DNA from: Chloroflexota bacterium
GTDB lineage: Bacteria; Chloroflexota; UBA6077; CF-72
Direction: 5' to 3'
Assembly (NCBI GenBank): GCA_016191465.1
Contig: JACPOP010000001.1
Coordinates: 124,001 to 188,000 of the forward strand
DNA: 64,000 nucleotides
The first letter of the stretch is position 1; every line of letters begins with the position of its first letter. The notes below the pieces were generated by a model. That model did no database searches. It saw only the letters and a list, made by a program, of their open reading frames with translations, and had not been told where the DNA came from. The position numbers and the translations under genes were made by a program. Below, one piece after another: positions 7,985 through 16,636 of this stretch.

Positions 7985-8530
7985 ATGACCCATTCCAAGA
8001 CCCACACACGCGTGCAGAGACTGCGAGCCGCCGTGGCGGGAGCGGCCATGGCGGTCCTCCTCGGATCAGCCGGAGCGGCCTTCGCGGACACCTCGGCAAC
8101 GATCGTCGATTCCACCAGCCCCGCCCAGACCGGCTTCAAACCCGGCATCATCCGCATCGCCCCAGGCAACTGGGTGACCTGGTCGAACACCGGCGCCGAT
8201 GCGCACACCGTGACTGCCAGGGACGGATCGTTCGACTCAGGCGAGCTGGCACCGAGCGAGGGTTTCTCGTGGTACTTCGACCGTCCTGGCACCTACGAGT
8301 ACGTCTGCACGCTGCACCCATGGATGCAGGGGCGGGTGATCGTCGGCGGCGGCCCGGCGGCGCAGGCGCCGGCACCCACGCCGGCCGCCCGGCCCACTCC
8401 GGGGCCCGCCGCGCCGCCCACCCCCGAGCCCAATCCGATGATGGCGCCCGGCGACGGACCAGCGGACGGGTCCATGCTGGACAGCGGGCCGGTGGGGAGC
8501 AATATGGAGATGCTGGCGCCCTCTGAATAG
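7985..8530 (+). CDS. Secreted plastocyanin-like cupredoxin with Pro/Ala-rich tail
   Basis: A signal peptide (residues 1-34) is followed by one cupredoxin domain. The type 1 copper ligands are all visible: His74 (DAHTV), then Cys108, His111 and Met114 in YVCTLHPWM. The tail from about 125 to 181 is rich in proline and alanine, likely a disordered cell-wall spacer. Such proteins carry electrons outside the membrane. It is the third gene of the DUF1800-DUF1501 operon, starting 4 bases after the DUF1501 stop. That arrangement suggests a link between copper redox chemistry and that system (inference). Confidence 0.85.
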   Translation: MTHSKTHTRVQRLRAAVAGAAMAVLLGSAGAAFADTSATIVDSTSPAQTGFKPGIIRIAPGNWVTWSNTGADAHTVTARDGSFDSGELAPSEGFSWYFDRPGTYEYVCTLHPWMQGRVIVGGGPAAQAPAPTPAARPTPGPAAPPTPEPNPMMAPGDGPADGSMLDSGPVGSNMEMLAPSE

Positions 8531-8623
8531 CCTGGGCCGGCGACGGTCCTCGCCAGGCATCGTCGAAGGGTCTTCCTCGGCTCACCGGGCAAGCTTTGAG
8601 CTGCGGGCGGTCCCTGGTGTCCC

Positions 8624-9829
8624 TCAGCCCAGGGCGCGGTCTAGGTCGGCCAGCAGGTCGCGCGGATCTTCGAGCCCCGCGGAAAAGCGAAGAATGTTGT
8701 CGTGGATTCCGCGTTGGGCTCGCTGCTCGGGGGTGAGCCCACGATGCGAGGCGATCACCGGGTACAGCACTAGGCTCAGGCAATCGCCCAGCGTTGGCGC
8801 CGGGCGGACCAGTCGAAAGCGCTCCAGGGTGCGCAACACCCGCTCCCGATCAGCGCCGCGAATCGCGAAGGAGAGAACGCCTCCGGCCGCGCCGCCGCGG
8901 AACAGGCGCCCCGCGCCGGCATGTCCAGGGTCGCCTGGGAGCCCTGGGTAGTAGACCCGCTCGATGCGTGCGTCGGCGCACAGGGCGTGTGCCAGCGAGA
9001 GCGCCGTGGCGGACTGGCGCTCGACGCGCAGGCCCAGCGTCCGGATCCCTCGCAATACGAGGTACGCCTCGTGCGGCCCGAGGACCGCACCGGTCAGTTT
9101 CCCGGCCGTGTGCAGCTCCGCGGCCCGCGCCGGGTCGCCGCACGCGGCGACGCCCGCCGTGACGTCGCCGTGGCCGCCCAGGTACTTGGTGGCCGAATGC
9201 ACGACCACGTCGGCGCCCAGCCGCAGGCCTTGAAAGATGGGTGGTGGTGAGAACGTCGCGTCGATCACCACGCCGGCGCCGGCTCGGTGTGCCGCCTCTA
9301 CGACCGCGGTGGCATCGACCACGCGTTGCAACGGGTTCGTCAGCACCTCGAACAAGAGCGCCTTCGGGTGCTCGGCCGCAAGGCGGAACTCCAGTTGCGG
9401 GAGATCAAAGAGATCGACGAACCTGACTCGGAGCCCCTGCTCGGCCAGGATGCTGGCGACTAGCGTGTAGGTGCCGCCGTAGCAATCCTCGGATACAAAC
9501 AGGGTGTCGCCGGGCCGTTGGGCGAAAAGTCCCACCGCGGCCTGGATCGCGGCCATGCCCGAGGCGAACGCCACCGCGCCGGCGGCCTGCTCCAGCGCCG
9601 CGACCGCTTCTTCCAGCGCTCTGACGGTCGGGTTGGCGTAGCGGGCGTAGACGTACCCGGGCTCCTCGCCACCCAGCACGCGGTCCAGGGTGTCGGCCGA
9701 TTCGTACCAGAAGCTTGAGGCCGTGACGATCGGCTGAACGGTCGGGTGGGCACCGCCCACCGTGTCCGAGGGTGCGCCCGCGTGCGCCGCGAGCGTATCG
9801 AAGTGCAAGCCGCCGCCGGCGCCCGCCAT
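8624..9829 (-). CDS. PLP-dependent trans-sulfuration enzyme (cystathionine gamma-synthase/lyase family)
   Basis: The 401-residue protein has the Cys/Met-metabolism PLP fold: YARYANPTVRALEE (61-74), SGMAAIQA (90-97), the aspartate that pairs with the cofactor ring in VVIDATF (D190), and Lys215 in HSATKYLGGHGDV for the Schiff base. The family includes cystathionine gamma-synthase, gamma-lyase, O-acetylhomoserine sulfhydrylase and methionine gamma-lyase; motifs do not decide among them. The start at 9829 sits four bases after the stop of the amidohydrolase gene, so it is the last gene of a three-gene operon. A start further upstream would overlap that gene. Confidence 0.9.
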   Translation of the reverse strand: MAGAGGGLHFDTLAAHAGAPSDTVGGAHPTVQPIVTASSFWYESADTLDRVLGGEEPGYVYARYANPTVRALEEAVAALEQAAGAVAFASGMAAIQAAVGLFAQRPGDTLFVSEDCYGGTYTLVASILAEQGLRVRFVDLFDLPQLEFRLAAEHPKALLFEVLTNPLQRVVDATAVVEAAHRAGAGVVIDATFSPPPIFQGLRLGADVVVHSATKYLGGHGDVTAGVAACGDPARAAELHTAGKLTGAVLGPHEAYLVLRGIRTLGLRVERQSATALSLAHALCADARIERVYYPGLPGDPGHAGAGRLFRGGAAGGVLSFAIRGADRERVLRTLERFRLVRPAPTLGDCLSLVLYPVIASHRGLTPEQRAQRGIHDNILRFSAGLEDPRDLLADLDRALG

Positions 9830-9833
9830 CCAC

Positions 9834-11480
9834 TCAGTCAAGCCCGTGCACCACATGCCCGTTCGACACGGTCATCTCCACCGTAAGCTGCAGAATCTCG
9901 TCCGGGCTCGCCAATCGGAACGGGTCGGCGGAGAGCACCACGAGATCGGCCGCCTTGCCGAGGGCGAGCGTGCCACGCTCGCCGGCCTTCCATTCCGCTT
10001 CCGCCGTACCCAGCGTGTACGCGCGAATCGCCTCATTTAGGGTGACGCGCTGCTCTGGGTGCCAGCCGCCCTCGGGCTTGCCGCCCGCCTCCTGGCGTGT
10101 CACCGCGGCATGGAGCGAAGCGAGCGGCTCGATCCGCTCCACCGGCGCATCGGTGCCGAACGCCACCGTGGCGCCCGCTTCGAGCAGCGCCCGCCAGGCA
10201 TAGGCGTGTCGTGAGCGATCGCCCCAGTGCTCGTCCGCGGCCCGCCAGTCGGCCACCGCGTGCAGTGGCTGCATGGAGGCGATGACGTCCAGTGCAGCGA
10301 AGCGAGGCACGTCGGACGGGTCAACCAGTTGGGCGTGCTCGATGCGCAGTGGGATCTCGGCGGCGGCCGGCACGTCGGCGCGCACCTGCTCGATGGCGTC
10401 CAGCACGGTACGCACGGCGTGGTCGCCGATGGCGTGGACGGCGACGCCCAGCCCGCCGTTTGCCGCGCTGGTTATGTCGCGCACCAGTTGCTCGCGGTCC
10501 AGCAACAGCTCGCCCCGATAGCCATCGGACCGGCCTTCGTACGGTGCCAGCAGCGCCGCGGTTCGCGAGCCCAGTGCACCGTCTGCGTACAGCTTTACCG
10601 GTCCCAGACGAAGCCACTCATCGCCGGCCCCAGTCCCGGTCCCGCTCTCCGCGACGGTGCTCAGCTCATGATGGGCGATGCCCTGGTACACCCGCAGCGT
10701 CAACACGCCCGATTCGCGCAGCGCCGTCAGCGCTCGCAGCGCCAGGGAGCCCTCGAAGTTGTGAACGCCCACGATGCCCGCCGCGGCAAGGCTGGGGAGT
10801 GCTTGGGCGATAGCCTGTGCGAGCTCGCGAACCGATGGCTCCGGTAGGACGCCTTCGAGCAGTTGCTGGGCGTCCTCGAACAGCACGCCGGTGGGCTGTC
10901 CGCGTTGATCCCTTTCGGCACGCTTCCCACGCGGGTCGGCGTCGATCCGTTCGCGAATGCGCTCCAGCGCCAGACTGTTGAGCCATACGGAGTGGCCGTC
11001 GTGGCTCCGCAGCGCCGCGGGACGGTGCGAGAGCACGGCGTCGAGGTCGGCTGCCCTCGGCAGCCTGCCCCAACGGTTCCGATCCCAGCCCCGGCCTTCG
11101 AGCCAGGCACCCTCCGGGAGGGCAGCGGCAGCCGCCCGCACCACCTCGATCCCCTGCTCCAGGGTGGCCGCCAACTCCAGGTTCGCTTGCTGGCGGGTCC
11201 GCGCGTATGAGCCGAGGTGCACGTGGGCATCCGCAAAACCGGGGATGACGGTTCGGCCTTTGAGGTCCACCACCTCCGTTCGCGGGCCGCGGAGGCCGGC
11301 GATCTGCCGGGCCGGGCCCACGGCCGCCACCCGACCATTGCGAATGGCGATCGCCTGCGTGGCGGCCGAGCCTGGCTCCAGGGTGCGCACCACCCCGCCG
11401 GTGAGGATCAGCTCTACCCCGCGCGACGGCGCCGCGGGCGGGGTTCGGTGCTCAGTACTCAGCAAGGACGATCTCCGCAT
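9834..11480 (-). CDS. Amidohydrolase (YtcJ-like, amidohydrolase_3)
   Basis: The roughly 548-residue protein is a metal-dependent amidohydrolase of the YtcJ/N-substituted-formamide deformylase-like group. VIPGFADAHVHLGSY (around 79-93) carries the H-x-H metal pair (His86, His88). Later come an ADGALGSRTAAL region typical of the group, HAIGDHAV, RIEHAQLVDPSD and GTDAPVE with the last metal ligand Asp. The substrate is unknown; the group hydrolyses amide or carbamate-like bonds. I chose ATG 11480, which overlaps the end of the GNAT gene by 29 bases. An upstream ATG at 11531 is also in frame. It lies between a GNAT gene and a PLP enzyme, which suggests a small amine/amino-acid catabolic unit (inference). 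Confidence 0.87.
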   Translation of the reverse strand: MRRSSLLSTEHRTPPAAPSRGVELILTGGVVRTLEPGSAATQAIAIRNGRVAAVGPARQIAGLRGPRTEVVDLKGRTVIPGFADAHVHLGSYARTRQQANLELAATLEQGIEVVRAAAAALPEGAWLEGRGWDRNRWGRLPRAADLDAVLSHRPAALRSHDGHSVWLNSLALERIRERIDADPRGKRAERDQRGQPTGVLFEDAQQLLEGVLPEPSVRELAQAIAQALPSLAAAGIVGVHNFEGSLALRALTALRESGVLTLRVYQGIAHHELSTVAESGTGTGAGDEWLRLGPVKLYADGALGSRTAALLAPYEGRSDGYRGELLLDREQLVRDITSAANGGLGVAVHAIGDHAVRTVLDAIEQVRADVPAAAEIPLRIEHAQLVDPSDVPRFAALDVIASMQPLHAVADWRAADEHWGDRSRHAYAWRALLEAGATVAFGTDAPVERIEPLASLHAAVTRQEAGGKPEGGWHPEQRVTLNEAIRAYTLGTAEAEWKAGERGTLALGKAADLVVLSADPFRLASPDEILQLTVEMTVSNGHVVHGLD

Positions 11481-12117
11481 AGCGTGTGAATCCGAGCGCC
11501 CGCGCCACGAAGGCGGACGATCGATTGTCATGGTCGTGAACGTACAGGCAGACCTTACCGTTCTCGATCGTGTAGCGTGCGGCCGCCGCCACCACGTCCC
11601 GCGCGTAACCCCGTCCGCGGTACTCCGGCTCGGTCGCCACCGCGACCTCCCAGACGGTGTCCGACTTGCACTTCAGGGCCGCCCACGAGATGAGCGGCCC
11701 GCGTGGGCCGCGGACTCCGAAGACCGCGCCGTCAAAGCGGTGCCGCAGTGTCAGAGCCGCGGGGTCATCGGCCGTGATCAGCTCAGCCCGAGCTACCGTG
11801 ACCGGCTCGCGGAGGCTGGTGGCGTCCGCCGCCAGAACGTCGCCGGCCAGCGTGAACGCGTGCGGCGCGTGCTGGCGCGCCACCCGCAGGACGCGCAGGA
11901 GCGCGGGTCGGTCGAGCGAGGGCAGGCGCGCCGTGGAGCCAAGGGCGGCCACGAAGGCGTCGCGGATCTCCGGCTTCACACCGATGGTCGCTCCCTCCGC
12001 GAATGACAGCCCGACAACGGGGAGGACATACCCGCCCCAGACGGGGAGGCCGCGGGCAGCGTCGGACACCACGTGGATCCCGCCTGAACGGGCGAGAAGC
12101 GGGTCGCAGCGCAGCAC
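11452..12117 (-). CDS. GNAT-family N-acetyltransferase
   Basis: The 221-residue product has a C-terminal GNAT domain: VAVATEPEYRGRGYARDVV contains the acetyl-CoA pyrophosphate-binding R/Q-x-x-G-x-G/A motif, followed by NRSSAFVARALGFTRYAE, the usual last strand and helix. The N-terminal 90 residues are a separate part without clear homology. The start given is a GTG at 12117. The frame remains open upstream to a TGA near 12205 and reads plausible protein (VLGSQTRSTLDQYACQ), so the true start may lie earlier at a non-ATG codon. First gene of the operon with the amidohydrolase and PLP enzyme. The acceptor is unknown. Confidence 0.8.
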   Translation of the reverse strand: MLRCDPLLARSGGIHVVSDAARGLPVWGGYVLPVVGLSFAEGATIGVKPEIRDAFVAALGSTARLPSLDRPALLRVLRVARQHAPHAFTLAGDVLAADATSLREPVTVARAELITADDPAALTLRHRFDGAVFGVRGPRGPLISWAALKCKSDTVWEVAVATEPEYRGRGYARDVVAAAARYTIENGKVCLYVHDHDNRSSAFVARALGFTRYAEIVLAEY

Positions 12118-12195
12118 CTGACAGGCGTACTGATCAAGCGTGCTCCGCGTCTGGGAACCCAGGACGTTCGGTGGCAGGATGCTGGACCGAGCGCG

Positions 12196-13041
12196 TCAGC
12201 CCGCGCGGCCGGCACGCGAGCGGTTGAAGCCGTAGGCGAGGATCGCGCCCACCTGGCATACCACGAGAGCGCTCATGGACACGATCATGAGGCTGTTCGT
12301 CGGACGCTGGTCACGGAGGAGGTAGGCGAACCCAACGGTAGACCCCACCAGAGGTAGGACGAACAGGAGCGCCACCAGCACCACGTGCCGAATGCTGGCG
12401 CGCCGCACCTGGGCCACCAGCCGCTCTGTGCGCACGGCGCAACCGACGAAACGCGCAATCCGCTGCGCTTCGCGGCGGATCGAGCGCTCGGACAGAGAGC
12501 TGGTGACGAGGTACTGTTCACCGCCAAAGTCGAGGTAGAGGTCGTAGGTGGATGCCGAGGAGGCAAAGCCCGACGGTGGACGAATGAGGATCAGCGCGGA
12601 GCGGAGGGCATCAAGCGGCCACTGGCGCCGCAGCGTGGCCGCGTACGAGCGCTCCGCCACGGCGATGCGCTGCTCGGAACGGAGGATGCTGCACGTGGTA
12701 CTGAGCCGCAACGCCCCCAGCGCGGCGAACACCAGCAACGGCAGGAACAGGATAGAGAGCAGCATGACCCCCGCCAGGCCGTATACGGGTGACACGATGA
12801 TGCTGCCTCCGAAGGCAACCACGAAGGCAGTCCCGAATACGACGTACAGCAGGAGCGGGTCCGCGCGGCCGCTGTAGCTGAGGCGGCTGCCGTCTTCCTC
12901 GGGCTCAACCCGCAATCCAGACTTCGGAAAGCCTCGCCCCACCAGAGGCTCCGCGCGCGGTGGCACGAAGCTGCCACTGGGAGTCGCACCAGCCGACGTT
13001 CCCAGCTCGGAGGGAGCCACCTCGCGCGCTAGCAGGTCCAC
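12196..13041 (-). CDS. Membrane protein of unknown function, four predicted helices
   Basis: The 281-residue protein has two hydrophobic pairs. The first spans residues about 65-110 (LLYVVFGTAFVVAFGGSIIV and the following GVMLLSILFLPLLVFAALG). The second spans 218-275 (VVLVALLFVLPLVGSTVGFAY and SLMIVSMSALVVCQVGAILA). The roughly 105-residue loop between them is cytosolic-looking and basic, with a strand-rich segment (YDLYLDFGGEQYLV) resembling the PH-like domain of other bacterial membrane proteins. I do not recognise the family. It lies between the GNAT operon and the S41 gene on the same strand, with gaps of 78 and 120 bases. Confidence 0.65.
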   Translation of the reverse strand: MDLLAREVAPSELGTSAGATPSGSFVPPRAEPLVGRGFPKSGLRVEPEEDGSRLSYSGRADPLLLYVVFGTAFVVAFGGSIIVSPVYGLAGVMLLSILFLPLLVFAALGALRLSTTCSILRSEQRIAVAERSYAATLRRQWPLDALRSALILIRPPSGFASSASTYDLYLDFGGEQYLVTSSLSERSIRREAQRIARFVGCAVRTERLVAQVRRASIRHVVLVALLFVLPLVGSTVGFAYLLRDQRPTNSLMIVSMSALVVCQVGAILAYGFNRSRAGRAG

Positions 13042-13161
13042 GTTCGCAGTACCCGCTCTACGGCGGGTGGTGCGATGCTACGACAGCCGGCGGAATTTCT
13101 CATCTCCCGCGCGTTGGCCGGAGATCACGGCCAGCTTACGCGCCGGCACGCTGCCCAGCGG

Positions 13162-14592
13162 CTATGACGCAAGCGGTAGAAGCTCAAGCGCAGTGCGGAA
13201 CACCTGGGCGGGCAGCGGCTGCGCGATGGCGGCCGTGGCGATCTCCTCGGCGCGCGCCAGGACGGGGTCCCGGCCGTCCTCGGAGGTCGCGGCGGAGCCT
13301 TCGATGACCTCATCCGGGGTAACCCCCACGCCGTTGAGCCGCTTCCCAGACCCCGACAGGATCTCCATCACCGTTACCTGCATGGCCGAGCCGTCGCCGA
13401 TCGGGAACACCTGGGCGGCCGCAACACTGCCGGCGGTCGTGGTGCCAACCACCGTGCCGGCGCCCGCTTCCTGGATGGCCGATGCGAAAATTTCTGCCAT
13501 GGAAGCCGAGCCACTATCGACCAGCACGACGAGCGGCATGCTGTACGGCTGAGAGCTACGAGCCGAGCGGGTTTCTTGGCGGCCTGCCCGATCGGTTTGC
13601 TGGTAGACGCTGGTCCCGGGTGGAATGAAGTGGCTTAGCAGCCGATTGCCAACGTCGATACGCCCGCCGGAGTTGCCGCGGAGGTCCAGGACCAGTGAGC
13701 GGGCGCCGTTGTCTGTCAGCTTCTGGACGGCCTGCTCAAATTGCTCCGCCGTTGTCTGATCGGCGAAGCCGCGCAGGCTCACGTACCCCACGCCATCGCT
13801 CAGCAGGCGGCTGGTGACGAAGTCGAGGGCAATCTGTGCCCGCTGAACGCGGAGGGTGACGGTCCCCGTCTCGCCGCGACGTCGGACTTCGAGATTCACG
13901 AAACTACCTTCTGGACCTCGGATCAGCGCGATCGTTTGGTCGAGCCCCATGCCAGCGATGGAGGTGCCGTCCACCGATACGATGACGTCGCCGGTTCGCA
14001 GGTCAGATTTCTCCGCGGGGCTGTTGGCGAATACCTCCAGCACCGTGAGCTCCGGACCGCTCATGCGCGCGCCGATTCCGCCATACCGGACGTCGCCACG
14101 CGCCCAATCCAACTGCTCGGCGTATTGCCGTGGGTCGAGGAAGTAGGTGTGGCCCTCGTTCACCGCGATCGCCATGCCCCGCAATGCGGCGTGCGCGGCG
14201 ATAAACCCGGGTGGGGCTTCTCGCGAGCGCGTGAGGTACGCGGTGAACGTCGCCCTGAATGCTGCGATATCTGCCGTGGAGTCGCCGGTCAGGACCGGAG
14301 CGGGTCCAGGATCGGGTGCGCCCCGCTGACCCGCCTCATCCACCAGCTGCTTCCAGGCGCCGCGTAGGAGCACCGTGCTGTCGGGTCGCTGCACAAAGCG
14401 GCCCATCAGCAGGTCGTACCCTTCTTGCAGCGCCCGGCTCTGCGCAACGATGTCGACCGGGTCGGTTGCCACCGCCGTCGCCACTGGGGGTGGCTGGGCC
14501 CAGGCGGCCGGCGCGGCAAGTGCCACAATGAACCACCAGGTGACGGCAGCCCGGACAAGCTTCCACCGGCCGGAGGGCTTGCGGCACATCAT
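13162..14592 (-). CDS. S41-family C-terminal-processing protease homologue with PDZ domain, lysine missing
   Basis: With the start at 14592 the product is 476 residues: a signal peptide (to about residue 32), a helical N-domain, then a PDZ domain (about 167-250; GIGARMSGPELTVLEVFANS, GDVIVSVDGTSIAGMGLDQT). The peptidase core follows (LDLRGNSGGR, VDSGSASMAEIFASAIQEAG). Ser364 aligns with the catalytic serine of Tsp/CtpB. The lysine usually found 25 residues later (FGKG) is replaced by serine at 389 in VGTTTAGSVAAAQ. It may use other chemistry or be a peptide-binding pseudoprotease. An upstream in-frame ATG at 14709 would add 39 residues and hide the signal peptide. Confidence 0.88.
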   Translation of the reverse strand: MMCRKPSGRWKLVRAAVTWWFIVALAAPAAWAQPPPVATAVATDPVDIVAQSRALQEGYDLLMGRFVQRPDSTVLLRGAWKQLVDEAGQRGAPDPGPAPVLTGDSTADIAAFRATFTAYLTRSREAPPGFIAAHAALRGMAIAVNEGHTYFLDPRQYAEQLDWARGDVRYGGIGARMSGPELTVLEVFANSPAEKSDLRTGDVIVSVDGTSIAGMGLDQTIALIRGPEGSFVNLEVRRRGETGTVTLRVQRAQIALDFVTSRLLSDGVGYVSLRGFADQTTAEQFEQAVQKLTDNGARSLVLDLRGNSGGRIDVGNRLLSHFIPPGTSVYQQTDRAGRQETRSARSSQPYSMPLVVLVDSGSASMAEIFASAIQEAGAGTVVGTTTAGSVAAAQVFPIGDGSAMQVTVMEILSGSGKRLNGVGVTPDEVIEGSAATSEDGRDPVLARAEEIATAAIAQPLPAQVFRTALELLPLAS

Positions 14593-14784
14593 GGCAGTGT
14601 CCGCTGACCGGGCAGCGACACGTTTGTCACATGTCCCGGCACTCGCCTGGCGCCCGGAGTCACCGACCACACGGCACGTCTCGACGCCTTTCGGGGCAAC
14701 AGGGGCCATGGCGCGTTATATCAGCACTGGCGCCCGACGACCGACAATCTCTGGCGGCGCTTCGATGGTACGATGCGGACTTCC

Positions 14785-15447
14785 ATGGAGATCACCCCGC
14801 TCGGCCATTCCTGCTTTCGGATGAAAGGCCGCGACGTCAGCGTTGTGACGGACCCGTTCGGAGGGGAGGACCTGCGCTATTCCCCGCTGTCGGCGTCGGC
14901 CGACGTGGTCACCATCTCGCACGAGCATCCCCACCACGCCGCCTGGCCGAACGTCGGCGGGACTCCACGCGTCTTCCGAGGACCGGGGGAGTACGAGATT
15001 CGCGGCGCCATGATCTGGGGCGTGCAGACCTACCGTCGGCGAGTCGAAGGCGGGCCACGGCTTCGCAACACGTCGTACCTGTTCAAGATCGAGGACCTCT
15101 CGATCTGCCACCTGGGAGACCTCGGAGAGCCGCTGACGGCGGAGCAGCTTGCTCGGCTGAAAGAGGCCAGCGTGCTTCTGGTGCCGGTGGGCGGCCACTG
15201 CACGCTCGACGCCGCCGAGGCCGCCGAGGTCGTGGCGCGCATTGAGCCGAAGATCGTGATCCCGATGCACTACGGAACACCCGCTACAGAGGGCACTCTG
15301 GAGCTCGACCCGGTGACGCGCTTCTGCAAGGAGATGGGCGCCGCCGACGCGGTCCCGCAGAACCGCCTGAACGTCACGACGAGCAGCCTCCCGGATGACG
15401 TGACGCTCGTGCTCCTCGAGCCCCGGCGCCAGGATCCTGCTCGATAA
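14785..15447 (+). CDS. MBL-fold (UlaG-like) metallohydrolase homologue
   Basis: The 220-residue protein has the short UlaG-like metallo-beta-lactamase layout: MEITPLGHSCFRMKG, then TDPF, the SHEHPHHA motif, GPGEYEI, HLGDLGEPL and IPMHYGT. In the signature H-x-H-x-D-H, the aspartate is replaced by His50 (H46-E-H48-P-H50-H51), so the second metal site may differ. Relatives hydrolyse lactone or phosphoester bonds; the substrate is unknown. I chose the ATG at 14785. Another ATG lies 12 bases upstream. It is divergent from the S41 gene and convergent with the orphan antitoxin gene. Confidence 0.85.
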   Translation: MEITPLGHSCFRMKGRDVSVVTDPFGGEDLRYSPLSASADVVTISHEHPHHAAWPNVGGTPRVFRGPGEYEIRGAMIWGVQTYRRRVEGGPRLRNTSYLFKIEDLSICHLGDLGEPLTAEQLARLKEASVLLVPVGGHCTLDAAEAAEVVARIEPKIVIPMHYGTPATEGTLELDPVTRFCKEMGAADAVPQNRLNVTTSSLPDDVTLVLLEPRRQDPAR

Positions 15448-15466
15448 GCGCCGCGAAAACGGCCAG

Positions 15467-15730
15467 TCAGTACCAGGTCCATTCAACCTGGTCGAACTGA
15501 GTTGGCGGGTAGGCATCGAGCGCAGGATCATCCTCGTCCACCCCACCTTGCGCGACGGCATCCAGAGCCTCAGCCCAGTTCTGTCGGGGATGCTGGTGGG
15601 GCGCGATGACAATACGATGGTCCTCCACCGTAACCGTGACCGACTTCGAGGTGATGCCCGCCTGTTCCAGAAGCAGCCTCGGCAACCGAACCCCCTGAGA
15701 ATTGCCGATCCGCACAATGCTGGCCCGCAT
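15467..15730 (-). CDS. Orphan MazE/AbrB-type antitoxin-like protein
   Basis: The 87-residue protein starts RASIVRIGNSQGVRLPRLLL, the swapped-hairpin AbrB/MazE DNA-binding domain, followed by TVTVEDHRIVIAPH. Its acidic C-terminal half (about residues 50-87) resembles the toxin-binding tail of MazE/PemI antitoxins. No toxin gene lies downstream: the next gene, 19 bases away, is the convergent MBL gene. It is therefore solitary. It may serve as a lone regulator, or its partner may have been lost. Confidence 0.8.
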   Translation of the reverse strand: MRASIVRIGNSQGVRLPRLLLEQAGITSKSVTVTVEDHRIVIAPHQHPRQNWAEALDAVAQGGVDEDDPALDAYPPTQFDQVEWTWY

Positions 15731-16116
15731 AGCGTGTGGGATACCGCGTAATTACCCTGCGACATGCGGCGGGAGTCTTGCATCGGCTCGGATGCCTGGC
15801 CTCGAGCGTCAGCGCGTTCGCATCTCCGTGCTCGCCGCTTCGAACGACGTCGAGCAAATGGACAGCTCGTACTCGCTCCCAGCCGGGGCGGATCGGGGCG
15901 AAAGTTGACGAACACCCGCCCGCCCAGGCTGGGTGCAATTCGCCGAACGGTGCTGTCCCGCGACCCAAGATTCCACGCCGGCTCCGCACCTTGCCCTGCC
16001 TGGAAAAGCGGGCTGGCGTACCCGAAGCTTCGGGCGCTAGCCCCTGTGCGAGGCATTGCCCCTTCCCGCCCATGGAGGACCCTGCGGACGGTAAGCTTTC
16101 CACACTGCGCCCCCCC
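15731..16116. other. 386-base gap without a recognisable gene
   Basis: This stretch separates the divergent orphan antitoxin and a small unknown gene. Long frames cross it on both strands because of high G+C, but they have no recognisable motifs and an arginine/serine-rich composition. It probably holds the promoters of both neighbours. No RNA or repeat was seen. Confidence 0.4.
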
Positions 16117-16626
16117 ATGAACGACGACTGCCAGGCAGCGGATCAAGGGCCGCCTCGGGCCGAGAACAACGGAAACAACTTCGATCAAGCCGTGCTGAAC
16201 GCCTTGGTCGAAGGCTTCCAGGCTCGCGGGGACGTGAAGGAGCGCTTTCGCGCGCTGAGCGAGTATGAAGTTGCGCGGCGGGTCGGTGTCGTGCACTACA
16301 GCTACGTCGAGTTCGACAGCAGCCCTGAGCGCGAGCAGATCCGCTCGGCGCTGCAACGGCTCCAGCGCCAGGGCCGCGTTCAACTGGCCGCGAGCACCGG
16401 GCGCTATGACACGTTTGTCCCGGCTCGACAGACACCCACGCCAATCCCCCCACAGGAGCCGCGCCCGTCCGCCGCGCCGGATCCCACCTTGGCGCCGCTG
16501 CCGACCTCGTTCGAAGGACGGCTGGACGAAATCGTTCGGCTGTTGCGTTCGATGGACACCCGCCTGGAGCGGATCGAGCGGACTCCTGACGCGGACAACG
16601 ATCAGCACGGGCAAACGCCACGATAG
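16117..16626 (+). CDS. Unknown protein, possible winged helix plus coiled coil
   Basis: The 169-residue product is not one I recognise. Residues 20-95 look like a winged-helix domain: ALSEYEVARRVGV forms a helix-turn-helix, and IRSALQRLQRQGRVQLAAST a recognition helix plus wing ending GRYDTFVPA. A proline-rich linker (about 96-125) leads to a short C-terminal coiled coil (RLDEIVRLLRSMDTRLERIE). An earlier in-frame ATG at 16072 is possible. The next gene starts 10 bases after its stop behind a good ribosome-binding site, so the two form an operon. A transcriptional role is plausible but unproven. Confidence 0.6.
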   Translation: MNDDCQAADQGPPRAENNGNNFDQAVLNALVEGFQARGDVKERFRALSEYEVARRVGVVHYSYVEFDSSPEREQIRSALQRLQRQGRVQLAASTGRYDTFVPARQTPTPIPPQEPRPSAAPDPTLAPLPTSFEGRLDEIVRLLRSMDTRLERIERTPDADNDQHGQTPR

Positions 16627-16636
16627 AAGGAGCCCC

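Noticed and set aside
8531-8623. Possible terminator between the cupredoxin and PLP genes
   Set aside because: Only short imperfect stems are visible, not better than chance in G+C-rich DNA.
11840-12200. SAM or T-box riboswitch before the operon with the sulfur-amino-acid PLP enzyme
   Set aside because: No recognisable core motif of either class, and the PLP gene is the third gene, not the first.
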